Assembly: GCA_014728085.1 (NCBI GenBank)
Contig: WJMF01000202.1
Coordinates: forward strand, 1 to 33,903
DNA from: Candidatus Zhuqueibacterota bacterium
GTDB lineage: Bacteria; Zhuqueibacterota; Zhuqueibacteria; Residuimicrobiales; Oceaniaggregativiventaceae
DNA: 33,903 nt
Reading direction: 5' to 3'
A program made the translations under genes and the position numbers. Below are positions 16,856 through 25,120 of the stretch, one piece after another (positions within the stretch are counted from its first letter, which is position 1; each line of letters begins with the position of its first letter). The notes under the pieces were generated by a model. The model was not told the origin of the DNA. It saw nothing but the letters and a program-made list of their open reading frames with translations, and did not search any database.

Positions 16856-18244
16856 ATGATAAAATTCAAAAAAGCCTGTATAATTATCTTTTTTCTTTCG
16901 ATCCTTATTTTATCCTGCGGAGAAGATCATCTCAGTCGTGATGACCTATCCGATTGTCTTGGTCTGGCCACCGCAGACAGTCTGGCGCCTGTCGGCGGTA
17001 TTTCAGAGTGGTTCGTATGGGGCATCGCCTATAAACAAAAACCGCCGGTATCGGGTGAATCGTTGATCAAAGAGATCATCGATATGCACCGGGATCACCA
17101 TTTCGGGTTTATCATCTGGAACGCCGGCCGCTCTACACTCGCTTATCGATCGGAGCTGCCGAATACCACCTTGCTTTGTCATCAGGACGTTGCGCCCTGG
17201 GGTGAGCATAACGCTTTCATCAGAGAGGTGCTGAAAACCACCTGCCCCTTACGCCTGGCAATCAATTATGGCCATGAGAAAAAATTAGCCATATATGGCC
17301 GCCTGGCCATGAATCGCCACTATGGAAAGGAGATGCATGCCGGATTGACCAGCCGTTTTGCCAGTGAGCATCCGCACTGTTATGAACGAGGCAAACGCGG
17401 TAAGATCATCAGACATAAACTCTGCTATGCCATTGACGAGGTACAGCAGGAACGCATCGATATTCTGCTTGAAATACAACGTCTCGGTGTCGATGCCCTC
17501 GTTCTCGATTATGCCAGACAGATGCCGATTCTCCTCTATCATGATGCTCTGGTTCAGCCATTTATAGAAAAAACCGGGGTAGACCCGCACCAAATCACCT
17601 CAACCGATCCGAACGACTATAAAGAATGGTTTCAATACCGGGCCGATATCCTCACCGGGTTTATGCGAAAATTGCGTCTGGCGGTCAACGCGCAGGAAAA
17701 AAATCTGGGCAAGAGGTGCCCGGTTTTAGTCCGAATTCCGGATAACGCCGAATGGCTGATGATCGCCTATGGTCTCGATCTGCGCTCCTGGTATGAAAAA
17801 GACCTCATCGATGGCACGATCCTCAGCCCCTTTCCGATCACAAAAGAAGATTTGGAACTGCACACCGGCTTCCATGTCGACATGGCACACCGGCATGATA
17901 AAATCTGTATGGGCGGCATTGGTACCAAACACCTGAAACGGAACCGTGTTTTTCGCAACACAGGTTTTTACGATCCGCAACCGGTTTATGACCTGGCAAA
18001 TCAGCAATACAATACCGGTGTGGATGCCATGACCATTTATCAAAGCGAAACCCTTTTTCATCTACCTTACCTGCAACCCCTGTTGCACCAAATTGACAAT
18101 AAATCAAGAGTTAAAGCGTTATGCCGTGAACTTGACAAACCCGATTTCCCGCCGAACTACCCTATCGGCATGGATTGGCATACCAAACTGCCGCAACTCC
18201 GGCATGGATTGTCGGTAGAAGAATTCGGGGATAATGCATTATAA
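16856..18244 (+). CDS. lipoprotein of unrecognised family, possible TIM-barrel glycosidase
   Basis: 462 aa. The signal peptide ends LILSC (lipidated Cys 21), so the protein is membrane-anchored. Most of the sequence alternates helices and strands as in a TIM barrel: ISEWFVWGIAY near the start, LRLAINYGH, GVDALVLDYARQM, PVLVRIPDN, DGTILSPFPIT, and MTIYQSETLF near the end. This pattern and the neighbours suggest a glycoside-hydrolase-like enzyme (GHL10-like). I cannot name a family or point with confidence to an acid/base pair; D in VLDYAR and E in IYQSETL are candidates. It lies 20 nt after the symporter gene and before another secreted protein, so it is likely co-transcribed. Confidence 0.5.
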   Translation: MIKFKKACIIIFFLSILILSCGEDHLSRDDLSDCLGLATADSLAPVGGISEWFVWGIAYKQKPPVSGESLIKEIIDMHRDHHFGFIIWNAGRSTLAYRSELPNTTLLCHQDVAPWGEHNAFIREVLKTTCPLRLAINYGHEKKLAIYGRLAMNRHYGKEMHAGLTSRFASEHPHCYERGKRGKIIRHKLCYAIDEVQQERIDILLEIQRLGVDALVLDYARQMPILLYHDALVQPFIEKTGVDPHQITSTDPNDYKEWFQYRADILTGFMRKLRLAVNAQEKNLGKRCPVLVRIPDNAEWLMIAYGLDLRSWYEKDLIDGTILSPFPITKEDLELHTGFHVDMAHRHDKICMGGIGTKHLKRNRVFRNTGFYDPQPVYDLANQQYNTGVDAMTIYQSETLFHLPYLQPLLHQIDNKSRVKALCRELDKPDFPPNYPIGMDWHTKLPQLRHGLSVEEFGDNAL

Positions 18245-18287
18245 CCAATAGTTAAACGAATCATCAAAAGAAATAGAGACGAATCAC

Positions 18288-20189
18288 ATGAAAACAAAAC
18301 TTGTTTTAACCATTGCGTTTTCGTTGCTTTTTCTCCCCACCTCGCTTCTTTCCGGTAAAACAAAAGACGACAGTTCCAACGTACTCGCAAAATACAACAA
18401 GATCGTTTTCGGATGCTATAGCAACGATCTTGAAGAGTTTAAATCCTTTGCTGAACACGCCAAACAACTGGGAGCAACCCATATCACCATAACGGCCGAG
18501 GATTTGCCGATTCGTTATTGGGAGCTCAAGCCCCCGGAAGATCCTTATCCGGCCTGGGTGATCACCAATCCGGGCTTGTTAAAGCTGTTGCCGCCCGAAC
18601 CGCTAAAGCCCTATATACCCCTGCAATACGGTCAAGATGTGATTAAAATTTTACAGGACCGTTGTGCGATATTGCGTTCGTTGGATCTCAAAGCCACGTT
18701 CCACACATTTGAACCGCAAATGCTGCCGAAGGCGTTCTTTGAGGAACACCCGCTCTGGAGAGGTCCGCAGGTGGACAATCCCATGCGCGCACGTGTCTCC
18801 CGGTTCGCACCGTCGATCTCAAATCCGCAAGTTCTGGAGCTTTACCGACAAGGTATGGGAAATATTATCGAAAAGTGTCCTGACATCGAGATCTTGCAAA
18901 TGCGCACCAATGATTCCGGTGCCGGTATTGAGTGGAGTAAAGGGCTCTACGCCGGTAAAAACGGAAACACTCTGTATCGTTCCATGGATATGGAAGAGAG
19001 AATTTACAATTTTTTTGCTGCCTTGCAATCCGCGGCCGCAGAAAGGGGTAACAGCCTGGACGTACACATGTACAACAGCAAAGAGGATGACAAAGCGGAA
19101 ATCGCCAGGCATCTCGATGCCGGCATGGCTCTGGACAATTACGAGGGGCCGGATGCCTCGCGTTTCAAAAACCAGGTCGGCACCCTGCTCTATTATCGCC
19201 GTGCCTTCGCGCCGGTGCCGGGCATTCCCTGGCCCCTGACGTTTGTACGGGAACTGGGAAAAGCAAACAGGACAGATGCCGGCCGACTTTATGTTTCACT
19301 CGGCGATCGTCACAATAAAGACCTTTACATGCAAATATTTCAAGCCTTTGTGGAAAACCCGGTCGGATTGGAACGCGAGCGATTGTCACTGCTCCATGGC
19401 GTTGCACAATCACGCGTCGGAGCCGCGTACGCCGGGCATTTACTCGATATTTGGCTAGCCCTCGATCGCTGTGAAGCATCGGGCAGATTTTTGAGCATGG
19501 GAGGAACCATGTTTATCCTGGGGTGTGTACATCAACGCTGGCTGGTCAGACCTTTTGTACCGTTCCCGAAGGAATTAACCCGGGAAGAAAAAGAATACTA
19601 TAGAAAACACCAATTTCAATCCAGGAGTGAAGAACACGCTCGAGATTTACTGGACCTGCAGGCAACTCGATTCATCGAAGGATTCAGCGGTTACCGCTTT
19701 GTACACCGCATTCTTCATTCCATGCAATCGGAAATTCGCCTGGCCAGACGCCATTGTAAAAAATTAACCGATGGTCTTTCCAATGAAAAGGCTACACCCT
19801 ACCGTCTTTTGGATAAACGGTTGCAGGTCTTTTCCTGTCTTATCGACAATGTGGACAATACCACCGCTTACCAGGTTCATCTGGACCGGTTCAAAGCGCT
19901 CGCGGATTCCACACCGGTTGAAATGAATCCACCCTATCCATTCCTGCGTCCGGATGATATCTGGAGCCGTCAGGAACTGATGCGCATAGCCAGAGAGGAA
20001 ATGGACAACACGGCCCGTTTAATCGATCTTTTACAGAGTGAGTCAGACGAATCCTTACTGGATCGGGCGAAAAAAAAGGATGAAGAGTATCACCGCTTAC
20101 TCGGGCCGGATATGATCGATCAGTTGCATAAAAAATTGAAAATTATGCGATCACACTGGGAAGACTATAATCGAATCTGGACCAACTGA
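18288..20189 (+). CDS. secreted protein of unrecognised family, possible glycosidase
   Basis: 633 aa with a signal peptide of about 23 residues and no lipobox, so probably periplasmic. The first half reads like a glycosidase TIM barrel: GATHITITAEDLP (64-76), LDLKATFHTFEPQM, EILQMRTNDSGAGIEWS (about 204-220), SLDVHMYNSKEDD and MALDNYEG. The Asp in TNDSGAG lies where GH20/GH67-like enzymes often carry acidic active-site residues, but I do not recognise the family. The second half is mostly helical and charged (LARRHCKKL, REEMDNTARLIDLLQ) and could be a C-terminal helical domain. It sits between another unknown lipoprotein and two GH28 genes, which favours a role on pectic fragments. Confidence 0.5.
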   Translation: MKTKLVLTIAFSLLFLPTSLLSGKTKDDSSNVLAKYNKIVFGCYSNDLEEFKSFAEHAKQLGATHITITAEDLPIRYWELKPPEDPYPAWVITNPGLLKLLPPEPLKPYIPLQYGQDVIKILQDRCAILRSLDLKATFHTFEPQMLPKAFFEEHPLWRGPQVDNPMRARVSRFAPSISNPQVLELYRQGMGNIIEKCPDIEILQMRTNDSGAGIEWSKGLYAGKNGNTLYRSMDMEERIYNFFAALQSAAAERGNSLDVHMYNSKEDDKAEIARHLDAGMALDNYEGPDASRFKNQVGTLLYYRRAFAPVPGIPWPLTFVRELGKANRTDAGRLYVSLGDRHNKDLYMQIFQAFVENPVGLERERLSLLHGVAQSRVGAAYAGHLLDIWLALDRCEASGRFLSMGGTMFILGCVHQRWLVRPFVPFPKELTREEKEYYRKHQFQSRSEEHARDLLDLQATRFIEGFSGYRFVHRILHSMQSEIRLARRHCKKLTDGLSNEKATPYRLLDKRLQVFSCLIDNVDNTTAYQVHLDRFKALADSTPVEMNPPYPFLRPDDIWSRQELMRIAREEMDNTARLIDLLQSESDESLLDRAKKKDEEYHRLLGPDMIDQLHKKLKIMRSHWEDYNRIWTN

Positions 20190-20219
20190 AAAGATACAAT
20201 CGATGAAGGGAAGGTAAAC

Positions 20220-21770
20220 TTGCGAACGCTTTTCGTCTTAAGTTTATACATGTACTTGTTTCCGGCAACAGTTTCGCCTGCAGCTGCAGTAGAGGCCCCC
20301 GCCAATCTCATAGCTTTACCGCAAACCATAACCACGAATTCCGTTATTCTATGGTGGGAAAAACCGAGCAGAGATGACTCAATTCGTTATTATAATATCT
20401 ACGAGAAGGAAAACCTGATCGGCACGACCAGCAGGGGTAATTTTAAGGTTGACAACCTCTCTGCACATCAAAGCTATCAATTCAGCGTCAGGAGCAAAGA
20501 TCACCGCGGTGATTTGTCGCCGGCCTGTGGCTCGCTTCGAGTAAAGACAAAACCGCAGGTGGCTAGAATAAATGTTGTCGATTTTGGTGCAACGGGTGAC
20601 GACAGCACATTAAACACTATAGCGATCCAGAATGCCATCGATGCCTCTCCTCCCGGAGGAACCGTTTACATCCCCCCGGGTATTTATAAAAGCGGTCCGC
20701 TCTGGCTTAAAAGCGATATGACCTTCAAACTGGCCAAACACGCGGTTCTCAAAGCCGTGCAGGATATAGAGGCTTATTACCCGCTCATCAACACGCGCTA
20801 TGCCGGCGAGGAAAAACAGACCTTTCCGGCACTGCTCAACGCCGGCTTTATCAGCAAAAATCGCCAACCCACCGCGATTTCTCGCCTAACCATCTGTGGC
20901 AGTGGTACCATTGACGCCGGCGGTGCAAAGCTGGGCAAGGCACAATGGAAGCGGGAGGGAATATGGAAACGGGGCCGGTCATTGCTGATCATGTGCGCTG
21001 ATCAGGTCTGCATTGAAGGCTTGACTTTTATCAATGCACCCAACTGGAACATACATCTCATCTACAGCCGCGGGATATCTGTACATGGAATCAAAGTCGA
21101 TAATGTCCACGTTATCAAAAATGCGGACGGAATTGATTTCTCTTCCTGTGAAAACGGTTATGTGCTCAACAGTTATTTCAACACGGAAGATGATTGCATT
21201 GTTCTGAAATCAGGAATTAATGCCGAGGGCGTAAATATCGGCAAACCCACCCGAAATATTCATATATCAGATTGCACGACTTTTCACGGACATGGTGGTG
21301 TAGTCATCGGCAGCGATATGTCGGGCGGGATCGAGGATATTTTTATCCGCGACTGCCGCTTTTATGGCACCTGGAATGGCATTCGCATCAAATCAGCACG
21401 ACAGCGGGGAGGATATGTTAGAAATATCCGGGTAAAAAATGTTTCCATGTCGAATATGATCTATAAAGCCATCACAATCAATATGGACTATACGGCATAT
21501 GATTCGGGTGACGCAGCAGCGCTGCCACCTGTTTACCAGGACCTCTATTTCGAAAATATCTTTTGCGACGGTGCACAGCAAGCTATTTTTCTGCAGGGAT
21601 TGAATGACAGCTATATAGAAAATATCCGCTTTAAAAATGTGGTGATTACCAATAGCGAAAAAGGCGTTTTTGCAAAATTTTGTCGCCATATACGCTTTAT
21701 AAACACAATTATTAATGATAGCAGCGGACCGTTTGAAATTGAACGGTCAGAAAATGTCGAATGCCATTGA
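20220..21770 (+). CDS. polygalacturonase-like GH28 with N-terminal FnIII domain
   Basis: 516 aa. A signal peptide of about 24 residues leads into a fibronectin type III domain (about 26-111) and a GH28 right-handed beta-helix (about 117-516). GH28 enzymes hydrolyse alpha-1,4-galacturonosyl bonds by inversion. The active-site set is present: D303 in NADGID, D324-D325 in TEDDCIVLKSG, H358 in HGHGG (356-360) and R389-I-K391. NADGID differs slightly from the common NTDG. The FnIII-GH28 order is typical of exo-acting periplasmic polygalacturonases (PehX-like), so release of mono- or digalacturonate is likely. No T9SS domain is visible. The start is TTG with GGGAAGG just upstream. A second GH28 follows. 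Confidence 0.85.
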   Translation: MRTLFVLSLYMYLFPATVSPAAAVEAPANLIALPQTITTNSVILWWEKPSRDDSIRYYNIYEKENLIGTTSRGNFKVDNLSAHQSYQFSVRSKDHRGDLSPACGSLRVKTKPQVARINVVDFGATGDDSTLNTIAIQNAIDASPPGGTVYIPPGIYKSGPLWLKSDMTFKLAKHAVLKAVQDIEAYYPLINTRYAGEEKQTFPALLNAGFISKNRQPTAISRLTICGSGTIDAGGAKLGKAQWKREGIWKRGRSLLIMCADQVCIEGLTFINAPNWNIHLIYSRGISVHGIKVDNVHVIKNADGIDFSSCENGYVLNSYFNTEDDCIVLKSGINAEGVNIGKPTRNIHISDCTTFHGHGGVVIGSDMSGGIEDIFIRDCRFYGTWNGIRIKSARQRGGYVRNIRVKNVSMSNMIYKAITINMDYTAYDSGDAAALPPVYQDLYFENIFCDGAQQAIFLQGLNDSYIENIRFKNVVITNSEKGVFAKFCRHIRFINTIINDSSGPFEIERSENVECH

Positions 21771-21789
21771 AATGCGTTCTAAACGCATT
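21771..21789 (+). other. 8-bp hairpin between the two GH28 genes
   Basis: AATGCGTT (21771-21778), loop CTA, AACGCATT (21782-21789): a perfect hairpin directly after the first GH28 stop codon. No T-run follows, so it is more likely an RNA-processing or stability hairpin than a terminator. AAGGAA before the next ATG (21813) follows it. Confidence 0.4.
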
Positions 21790-21812
21790 ATATAACCAGG
21801 GAAAGGAAAATC

Positions 21813-23402
21813 ATGTTTGAATTGACAACATACAAACGGATTGGTTTACTCTTCATCGCCGTCCTGCTCGGAATGGTTCCGATAACACGGGCAGCCGGAC
21901 CAGCAGCAGTTGTCTACAACATTTCTGATTACGGCGCCGTAGCTGATGGAAAAACTCTGAACACCAGCGCCATTGCCCGTACTATTGAGGCTTGTAAAGC
22001 CAAAGGCGGCGGTACGGTCTATGTCCCTGCCGGCGTCTATTTGACAGGCCCCGTTCAACTATGCAGTAATATGACTCTTTATCTGGATGCCGGAGCAACG
22101 CTTTTGTTCAGTACGGATCCGCAACACTATCCCGCCATCAAAACGCGTTGGGCCGGCATTATGTGTTGGGCGCATATGCCGCTCGTCTTTGGCGATAGTC
22201 TTGAAAATGTTGCCATCAGCGGTCGTGGTACTCTGGAGGGACAGGGAAAAGTGTGGTGGGACCGCTTTAATCAGGCCCGGGAACAGGAGAACTATAAACC
22301 GCAAAACAAAATGGAAGAACAGTTTGCCCTGTTGAACCAGGATATACACGGCGGATACATGGAATGGGCCCGTTATCATTTCCGCCCTCCGATGATTCAA
22401 TTTAAAAATTGCAAAAATGTACTGATCGAGGGAATCACGCTGCGGAATTCTCCCTTTTGGAATATCCATCCGGTTTTTTGTCGCAACATTATCATTCAGG
22501 ATATCAACATTATCAGTCCGGAAAAATCTGAAAACACCGATGGCATCGACATTGATTCTTCATCCAAAGTGCGTATCACCAACTGTTACATCGATGTGGG
22601 TGATGACTGTATTGTGATCAAATCCGGATTGGACGAGGATGGCCGCCGGGTCGGTATACCGACCGAGGATGTCGTCATCGACAACTGTACGATGAAACAT
22701 GGTCATGGCGGTGTGGTTATCGGCAGCGAAATGTCTGCAGATGTCCGCAATATTGTTGTATCGAATTGTGTTTTTCACAATACCGACCGCGGCATACGCC
22801 TAAAAACAAGAAGAGGACGGGGAGGGATTGTGGAAAATATTCGCATGGGAAATATTGTGATGCAAAATGTAACAGAAGCGTTTACCATGAACATGCATTA
22901 TCGGGAAGGCACCGACAAAGTAACGGTGAGTGAACGCACACCGCGGTTCAGAAATATACATCTGCAGCATATCACGGCAATAGACTGCCAAAAAGCCGGT
23001 AATCTGGTGGGGCTGAAAGAGATGCCGTTGCAGGACATTCGTTTTTCGGATATCACCATCATAGCAAAAGAGGGGATAACGTGCAAATATGTATACGATA
23101 TTGATCTGATCGATGTAGAGATTCGCAATACCAACAGCCCCGCTTTGGCTGGTGAACATGTAACGAATTTATACATCGATAATTTTCAGGCCGCTAAAAA
23201 CGAGAATGCGCCGGAGATAACTCTGCACAACAGCAAACACGTATCGGTTAGAGGATGCTTTCGCAGCATGATAAAACCCTTTATACGCTTTAGCGGCACC
23301 GAAACAACGGATATCATGATTACCGGAAGCCATCAAGCTGATGAAAATGCCATCTTCATCGGAGACGAAATCGATCACAATCAGATCCGCCTGCAGAGGT
23401 AA
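21813..23402 (+). CDS. polygalacturonase-like GH28
   Basis: 529 aa. A signal peptide (about 1-27, ending TRA) is followed by a GH28 beta-helix over the whole remaining length, starting ISDYGAVADGKTLNT. All four GH28 signatures are present: D243 in NTDGID, D264-D265 in VGDDCIVIKSG, H298 in HGHGG (296-300), and R329-L-K331 (RLK instead of the usual RIK). It differs from its upstream neighbour by lacking the FnIII domain and by an insertion at about 150-190 (FNQAREQENYKPQ..., HGGYMEWARYHF), which may reshape the binding cleft. It is probably a periplasmic exo- or oligogalacturonidase. It is the last gene of the pectin locus; a terminator-like hairpin follows immediately. Confidence 0.85.
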   Translation: MFELTTYKRIGLLFIAVLLGMVPITRAAGPAAVVYNISDYGAVADGKTLNTSAIARTIEACKAKGGGTVYVPAGVYLTGPVQLCSNMTLYLDAGATLLFSTDPQHYPAIKTRWAGIMCWAHMPLVFGDSLENVAISGRGTLEGQGKVWWDRFNQAREQENYKPQNKMEEQFALLNQDIHGGYMEWARYHFRPPMIQFKNCKNVLIEGITLRNSPFWNIHPVFCRNIIIQDINIISPEKSENTDGIDIDSSSKVRITNCYIDVGDDCIVIKSGLDEDGRRVGIPTEDVVIDNCTMKHGHGGVVIGSEMSADVRNIVVSNCVFHNTDRGIRLKTRRGRGGIVENIRMGNIVMQNVTEAFTMNMHYREGTDKVTVSERTPRFRNIHLQHITAIDCQKAGNLVGLKEMPLQDIRFSDITIIAKEGITCKYVYDIDLIDVEIRNTNSPALAGEHVTNLYIDNFQAAKNENAPEITLHNSKHVSVRGCFRSMIKPFIRFSGTETTDIMITGSHQADENAIFIGDEIDHNQIRLQR

Positions 23403-23432
23403 AGGGCGACTGTAAATAATATTTACGTCCCT
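23403..23432 (+). terminator. terminator-like hairpin after the pectin locus
   Basis: Starting one base after the GH28 stop codon, GTAAAT (23412-23417) and ATTTAC (23421-23426) form a stem with a 3-nt loop, flanked by AGGG (23403-23406) and CCCT (23429-23432) across small bulges. No long T-run follows, so termination efficiency is uncertain. It marks the end of the locus before the encapsulin promoter. Confidence 0.45.
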
Positions 23433-23551
23433 CAATGCTTTGTGTCATCTTTGTAAAGCACTTACACGACCCGTATGAGTATACCTCAGGGGGCTAACGA
23501 TAAATTCCACTAAAAAACAGGAAATTAGAGCGAAAAAACTCTTGTTGACGC

Positions 23552-23571
23552 GGCAAAATTCAATTTTTGCC
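23552..23571 (+). promoter_or_regulatory. 20-bp palindrome abutting the sigma-54 promoter
   Basis: GGCAAAA (23552-23558) and TTTTGCC (23565-23571) are perfect reverse complements around TTCAAT and touch the -24 element at 23572. The position, upstream and adjacent to the core promoter, suits a repressor or accessory protein site rather than a distant sigma-54 activator site. A short dyad (GTAT-GAGT-ATAC, 23473-23484) about 115 bp upstream of the expected start is a weak candidate activator site. Confidence 0.4.
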
Positions 23572-23587
23572 TGGCATATGATTTGCA
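23572..23587 (+). promoter_or_regulatory. sigma-54 (-24/-12) promoter of the encapsulin operon
   Basis: TGGCATATGATTTGCA matches the sigma-54 consensus TGGCAC-N5-TTGCW at all core positions except C6, with the required GG-to-GC spacing. Expected transcription start is near 23597, leaving a leader of about 47 nt to the ATG at 23645. I found no convincing sigma-70 alternative: TTGACG at 23545 has no -10 at proper spacing. The nearby genome encodes two sigma-54 activators, which supports the call. Confidence 0.65.
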
Positions 23588-23644
23588 TTCTTTTATATTA
23601 TAATAATGACAGGGTGAAATCAGCAATAAACAGGAGAAAGTCCC

Positions 23645-23893
23645 ATGATCAGAGATGGCAGCCGGCCTCGAAAATCCATCGATACCGGTGACCGCGTAAA
23701 ACTCGAAGCAGTGGATTCTGAAGAAGAATTGATTTTTCAGCTCGTTGATGAGGTCACTGAAACGGATGAAAAAAACGCCCTCTCGGTGCACACACCGATC
23801 GGCAAAGTGTTGGTGGGCAAGCGGGTCAATGATATCGTTGAACTGAAAACCGGCTCCAGCCCCAAAAAATTTAAAATTATTTGGATATTATAA
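23645..23893 (+). CDS. stand-alone GreA/GreB C-terminal-domain-like protein
   Basis: 82 aa. From residue 15 on it follows the FKBP-like C-terminal domain of GreA/GreB and Rnk: DRVKLEAVDSEEELIFQLVD, the Asp/Asn-rich turn (DEKNALSVHTPIGKVLVGKRVND, where Gre factors read '...ISxxSPlGkALlGkkxGD'), then KKFKIIWIL as the final strand. The N-terminal coiled coil of Gre factors, which carries the acidic tip that rescues stalled RNA polymerase, is absent, so transcript cleavage is not expected. In Gre and Rnk this domain contacts RNA polymerase. First gene of the encapsulin operon, with CAGGAG upstream; EncFtn starts 21 nt later. No cargo-loading peptide is visible. Role in the operon unknown. Confidence 0.65.
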   Translation: MIRDGSRPRKSIDTGDRVKLEAVDSEEELIFQLVDEVTETDEKNALSVHTPIGKVLVGKRVNDIVELKTGSSPKKFKIIWIL

Positions 23894-23914
23894 TTATTAC
23901 GGAGGAAAGGAAAC

Positions 23915-24274
23915 ATGGCCCAATATCATGAACCAACGGAAGAATTAAGCGCGCAGGACCGCAACTATACACGCGCTTTAAACAGCCTGAAGGAAGAAAT
24001 TGAAGCGGTCGACTGGTACCACCAGCGGGTGGCCGGCAGCAATGATGAACATCTCAAAAAAATTCTTGAACACAATAAACAGGAAGAAATTGAACATGCC
24101 TGTATGGTTATCGAATGGTTGCGAAGAAATATGCCCGGCTGGGAGGAACAGCTGAGAACCTACCTGTTTACCGAAGGCGATATTACGGAACTCGAAGAGG
24201 GAGAGGAATCGGAAAGCGAATCGGGAAAACCTCAGGCCTCTTTTAATCTAGGCATCGGCAATTTAAAAGAATAA
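23915..24274 (+). CDS. encapsulated ferritin-like protein (EncFtn)
   Basis: 119 aa, the iron-oxidising cargo of an encapsulin nanocompartment. It aligns well by eye with Rhodospirillum rubrum EncFtn: EEIEAVDWYHQRV, HNKQEEIEHA, EWLRRN and LRTYLFTEGDIT are shared landmarks. The ferroxidase residues known for that family map to E28, Y35, E58 and H61, and the entry-site residues E27, E30 and W34 are also kept. After an acidic linker (94-108) the C-terminus FNLGIGNLKE is a typical encapsulin cargo-loading peptide (LG-x-GNL/GSL). EncFtn forms an annular decamer of dimers that oxidises Fe2+ for storage inside the shell. GGAGGAAAGG precedes the ATG, and the shell gene follows 27 nt after the stop. 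Confidence 0.93.
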   Translation: MAQYHEPTEELSAQDRNYTRALNSLKEEIEAVDWYHQRVAGSNDEHLKKILEHNKQEEIEHACMVIEWLRRNMPGWEEQLRTYLFTEGDITELEEGEESESESGKPQASFNLGIGNLKE

Positions 24275-24301
24275 TAAATGATAAATCGAGGAGAAGATAA
24301 A

Positions 24302-25111
24302 ATGGATATGCTTAAACGCAATCTTGCCCCCTTGACCGACAAAGCGTGGGAGTTTATCGATACAGAAGCGAAAATCGTGTTAAAATCAAGACTAACAGCG
24401 CGAAAAGTTGTGGAGGTCGAAGGACCCGGGGGCTGGGAAAAAGCTTCGCTTGCAACCGGAAAGCTGGAATACCCCAAAAAGCAGCCGGGTAAATCGCTTG
24501 AATACGGCGTTCATCAGGTACAGCCGCTGGTGGAGGTACGATCGTTTTTCGATCTCGATCTGAACGAGCTCGACTCAATAGAGCGCGGAAACGAGGATAT
24601 CAATCTCGATCCTATGGAAGAAGCAGCCAGGCAGATCGCCAAATTTGAAGAAGATGCCGTTTATCACGGTTTTGCCGCTGCCAATATTAGCGGCCTTAAA
24701 AAAGGTACAGACCATGATGTTATAAATTTTTCCGGCCAGCCCGATGCATTTATGAATTCCCTGACAGAAGCCGTGCTTAAGTTTAAAAAAAGTGCAATTG
24801 AGGGGCCTTATGCAATGGTGATGGGAACCGACTTGTGGAAATATATATCCGGTTATGTAAAAGGCTATCCCATTTTGCCGCGCATTAAAGATATGCTCGG
24901 CGGCTCGATCATACTCAATGATGAGCTGGAGGAAAATTATATCATCTCTCAACGCGGCGGCGATATGCGTCTCGTGCTTGGACAGGATTTATCTGTCGGC
25001 TATCACTCGCATGTGATGGACAAAGTGAGACTCTATTTTGCCGAATCGTTTACCTTTCAACTCTTCGAGCCGGCCGCGGTTATCGTTTTAAACTGGAAGA
25101 AAAAAGTGTGA
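24302..25111 (+). CDS. encapsulin shell protein (family 1, linocin-like)
   Basis: 269 aa, close to the 265 aa of the T=1 Thermotoga encapsulin. The HK97-fold protein assembles into an icosahedral protein shell around cargo. The N-terminus MDMLKRNLAPLTDKAW is the hallmark opening and gives the start: ATG 24302 with GAGGAG 8 nt upstream, rather than an in-frame ATG at 24278. Other landmarks are LTARKVVEVEGPGGWEKAS, VEVRSFFDLDLNELDSIERG, AARQIAKFEEDAVYHG, YAMVMGTDLWKYI and YHSHVMDKVRLYFAESFTFQ. The N-terminal helix that binds cargo peptides is intact. No phage genes surround it, so it is a true encapsulin, not a prophage capsid. With EncFtn upstream it should form an iron-storage compartment. 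Confidence 0.95.
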   Translation: MDMLKRNLAPLTDKAWEFIDTEAKIVLKSRLTARKVVEVEGPGGWEKASLATGKLEYPKKQPGKSLEYGVHQVQPLVEVRSFFDLDLNELDSIERGNEDINLDPMEEAARQIAKFEEDAVYHGFAAANISGLKKGTDHDVINFSGQPDAFMNSLTEAVLKFKKSAIEGPYAMVMGTDLWKYISGYVKGYPILPRIKDMLGGSIILNDELEENYIISQRGGDMRLVLGQDLSVGYHSHVMDKVRLYFAESFTFQLFEPAAVIVLNWKKKV

Positions 25112-25120
25112 ACTAGTATC

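Noticed and set aside
23545-23582. Sigma-70 promoter using TTGACG (23545) for the encapsulin operon
   Set aside because: The nearest TATGAT is 26 nt away and no -10 occurs at 16-18 nt, so the sigma-54 reading is better.
24278-24301. Upstream ATG for encapsulin
   Set aside because: The Shine-Dalgarno GAGGAG lies after this ATG, and family members start at MDMLKR-like sequence, matching ATG 24302.
24302-25111. HK97-fold shell protein as a prophage capsid
   Set aside because: No portal, terminase, protease or tail genes are nearby. The N-terminal signature and adjacent EncFtn with a loading peptide identify encapsulin.
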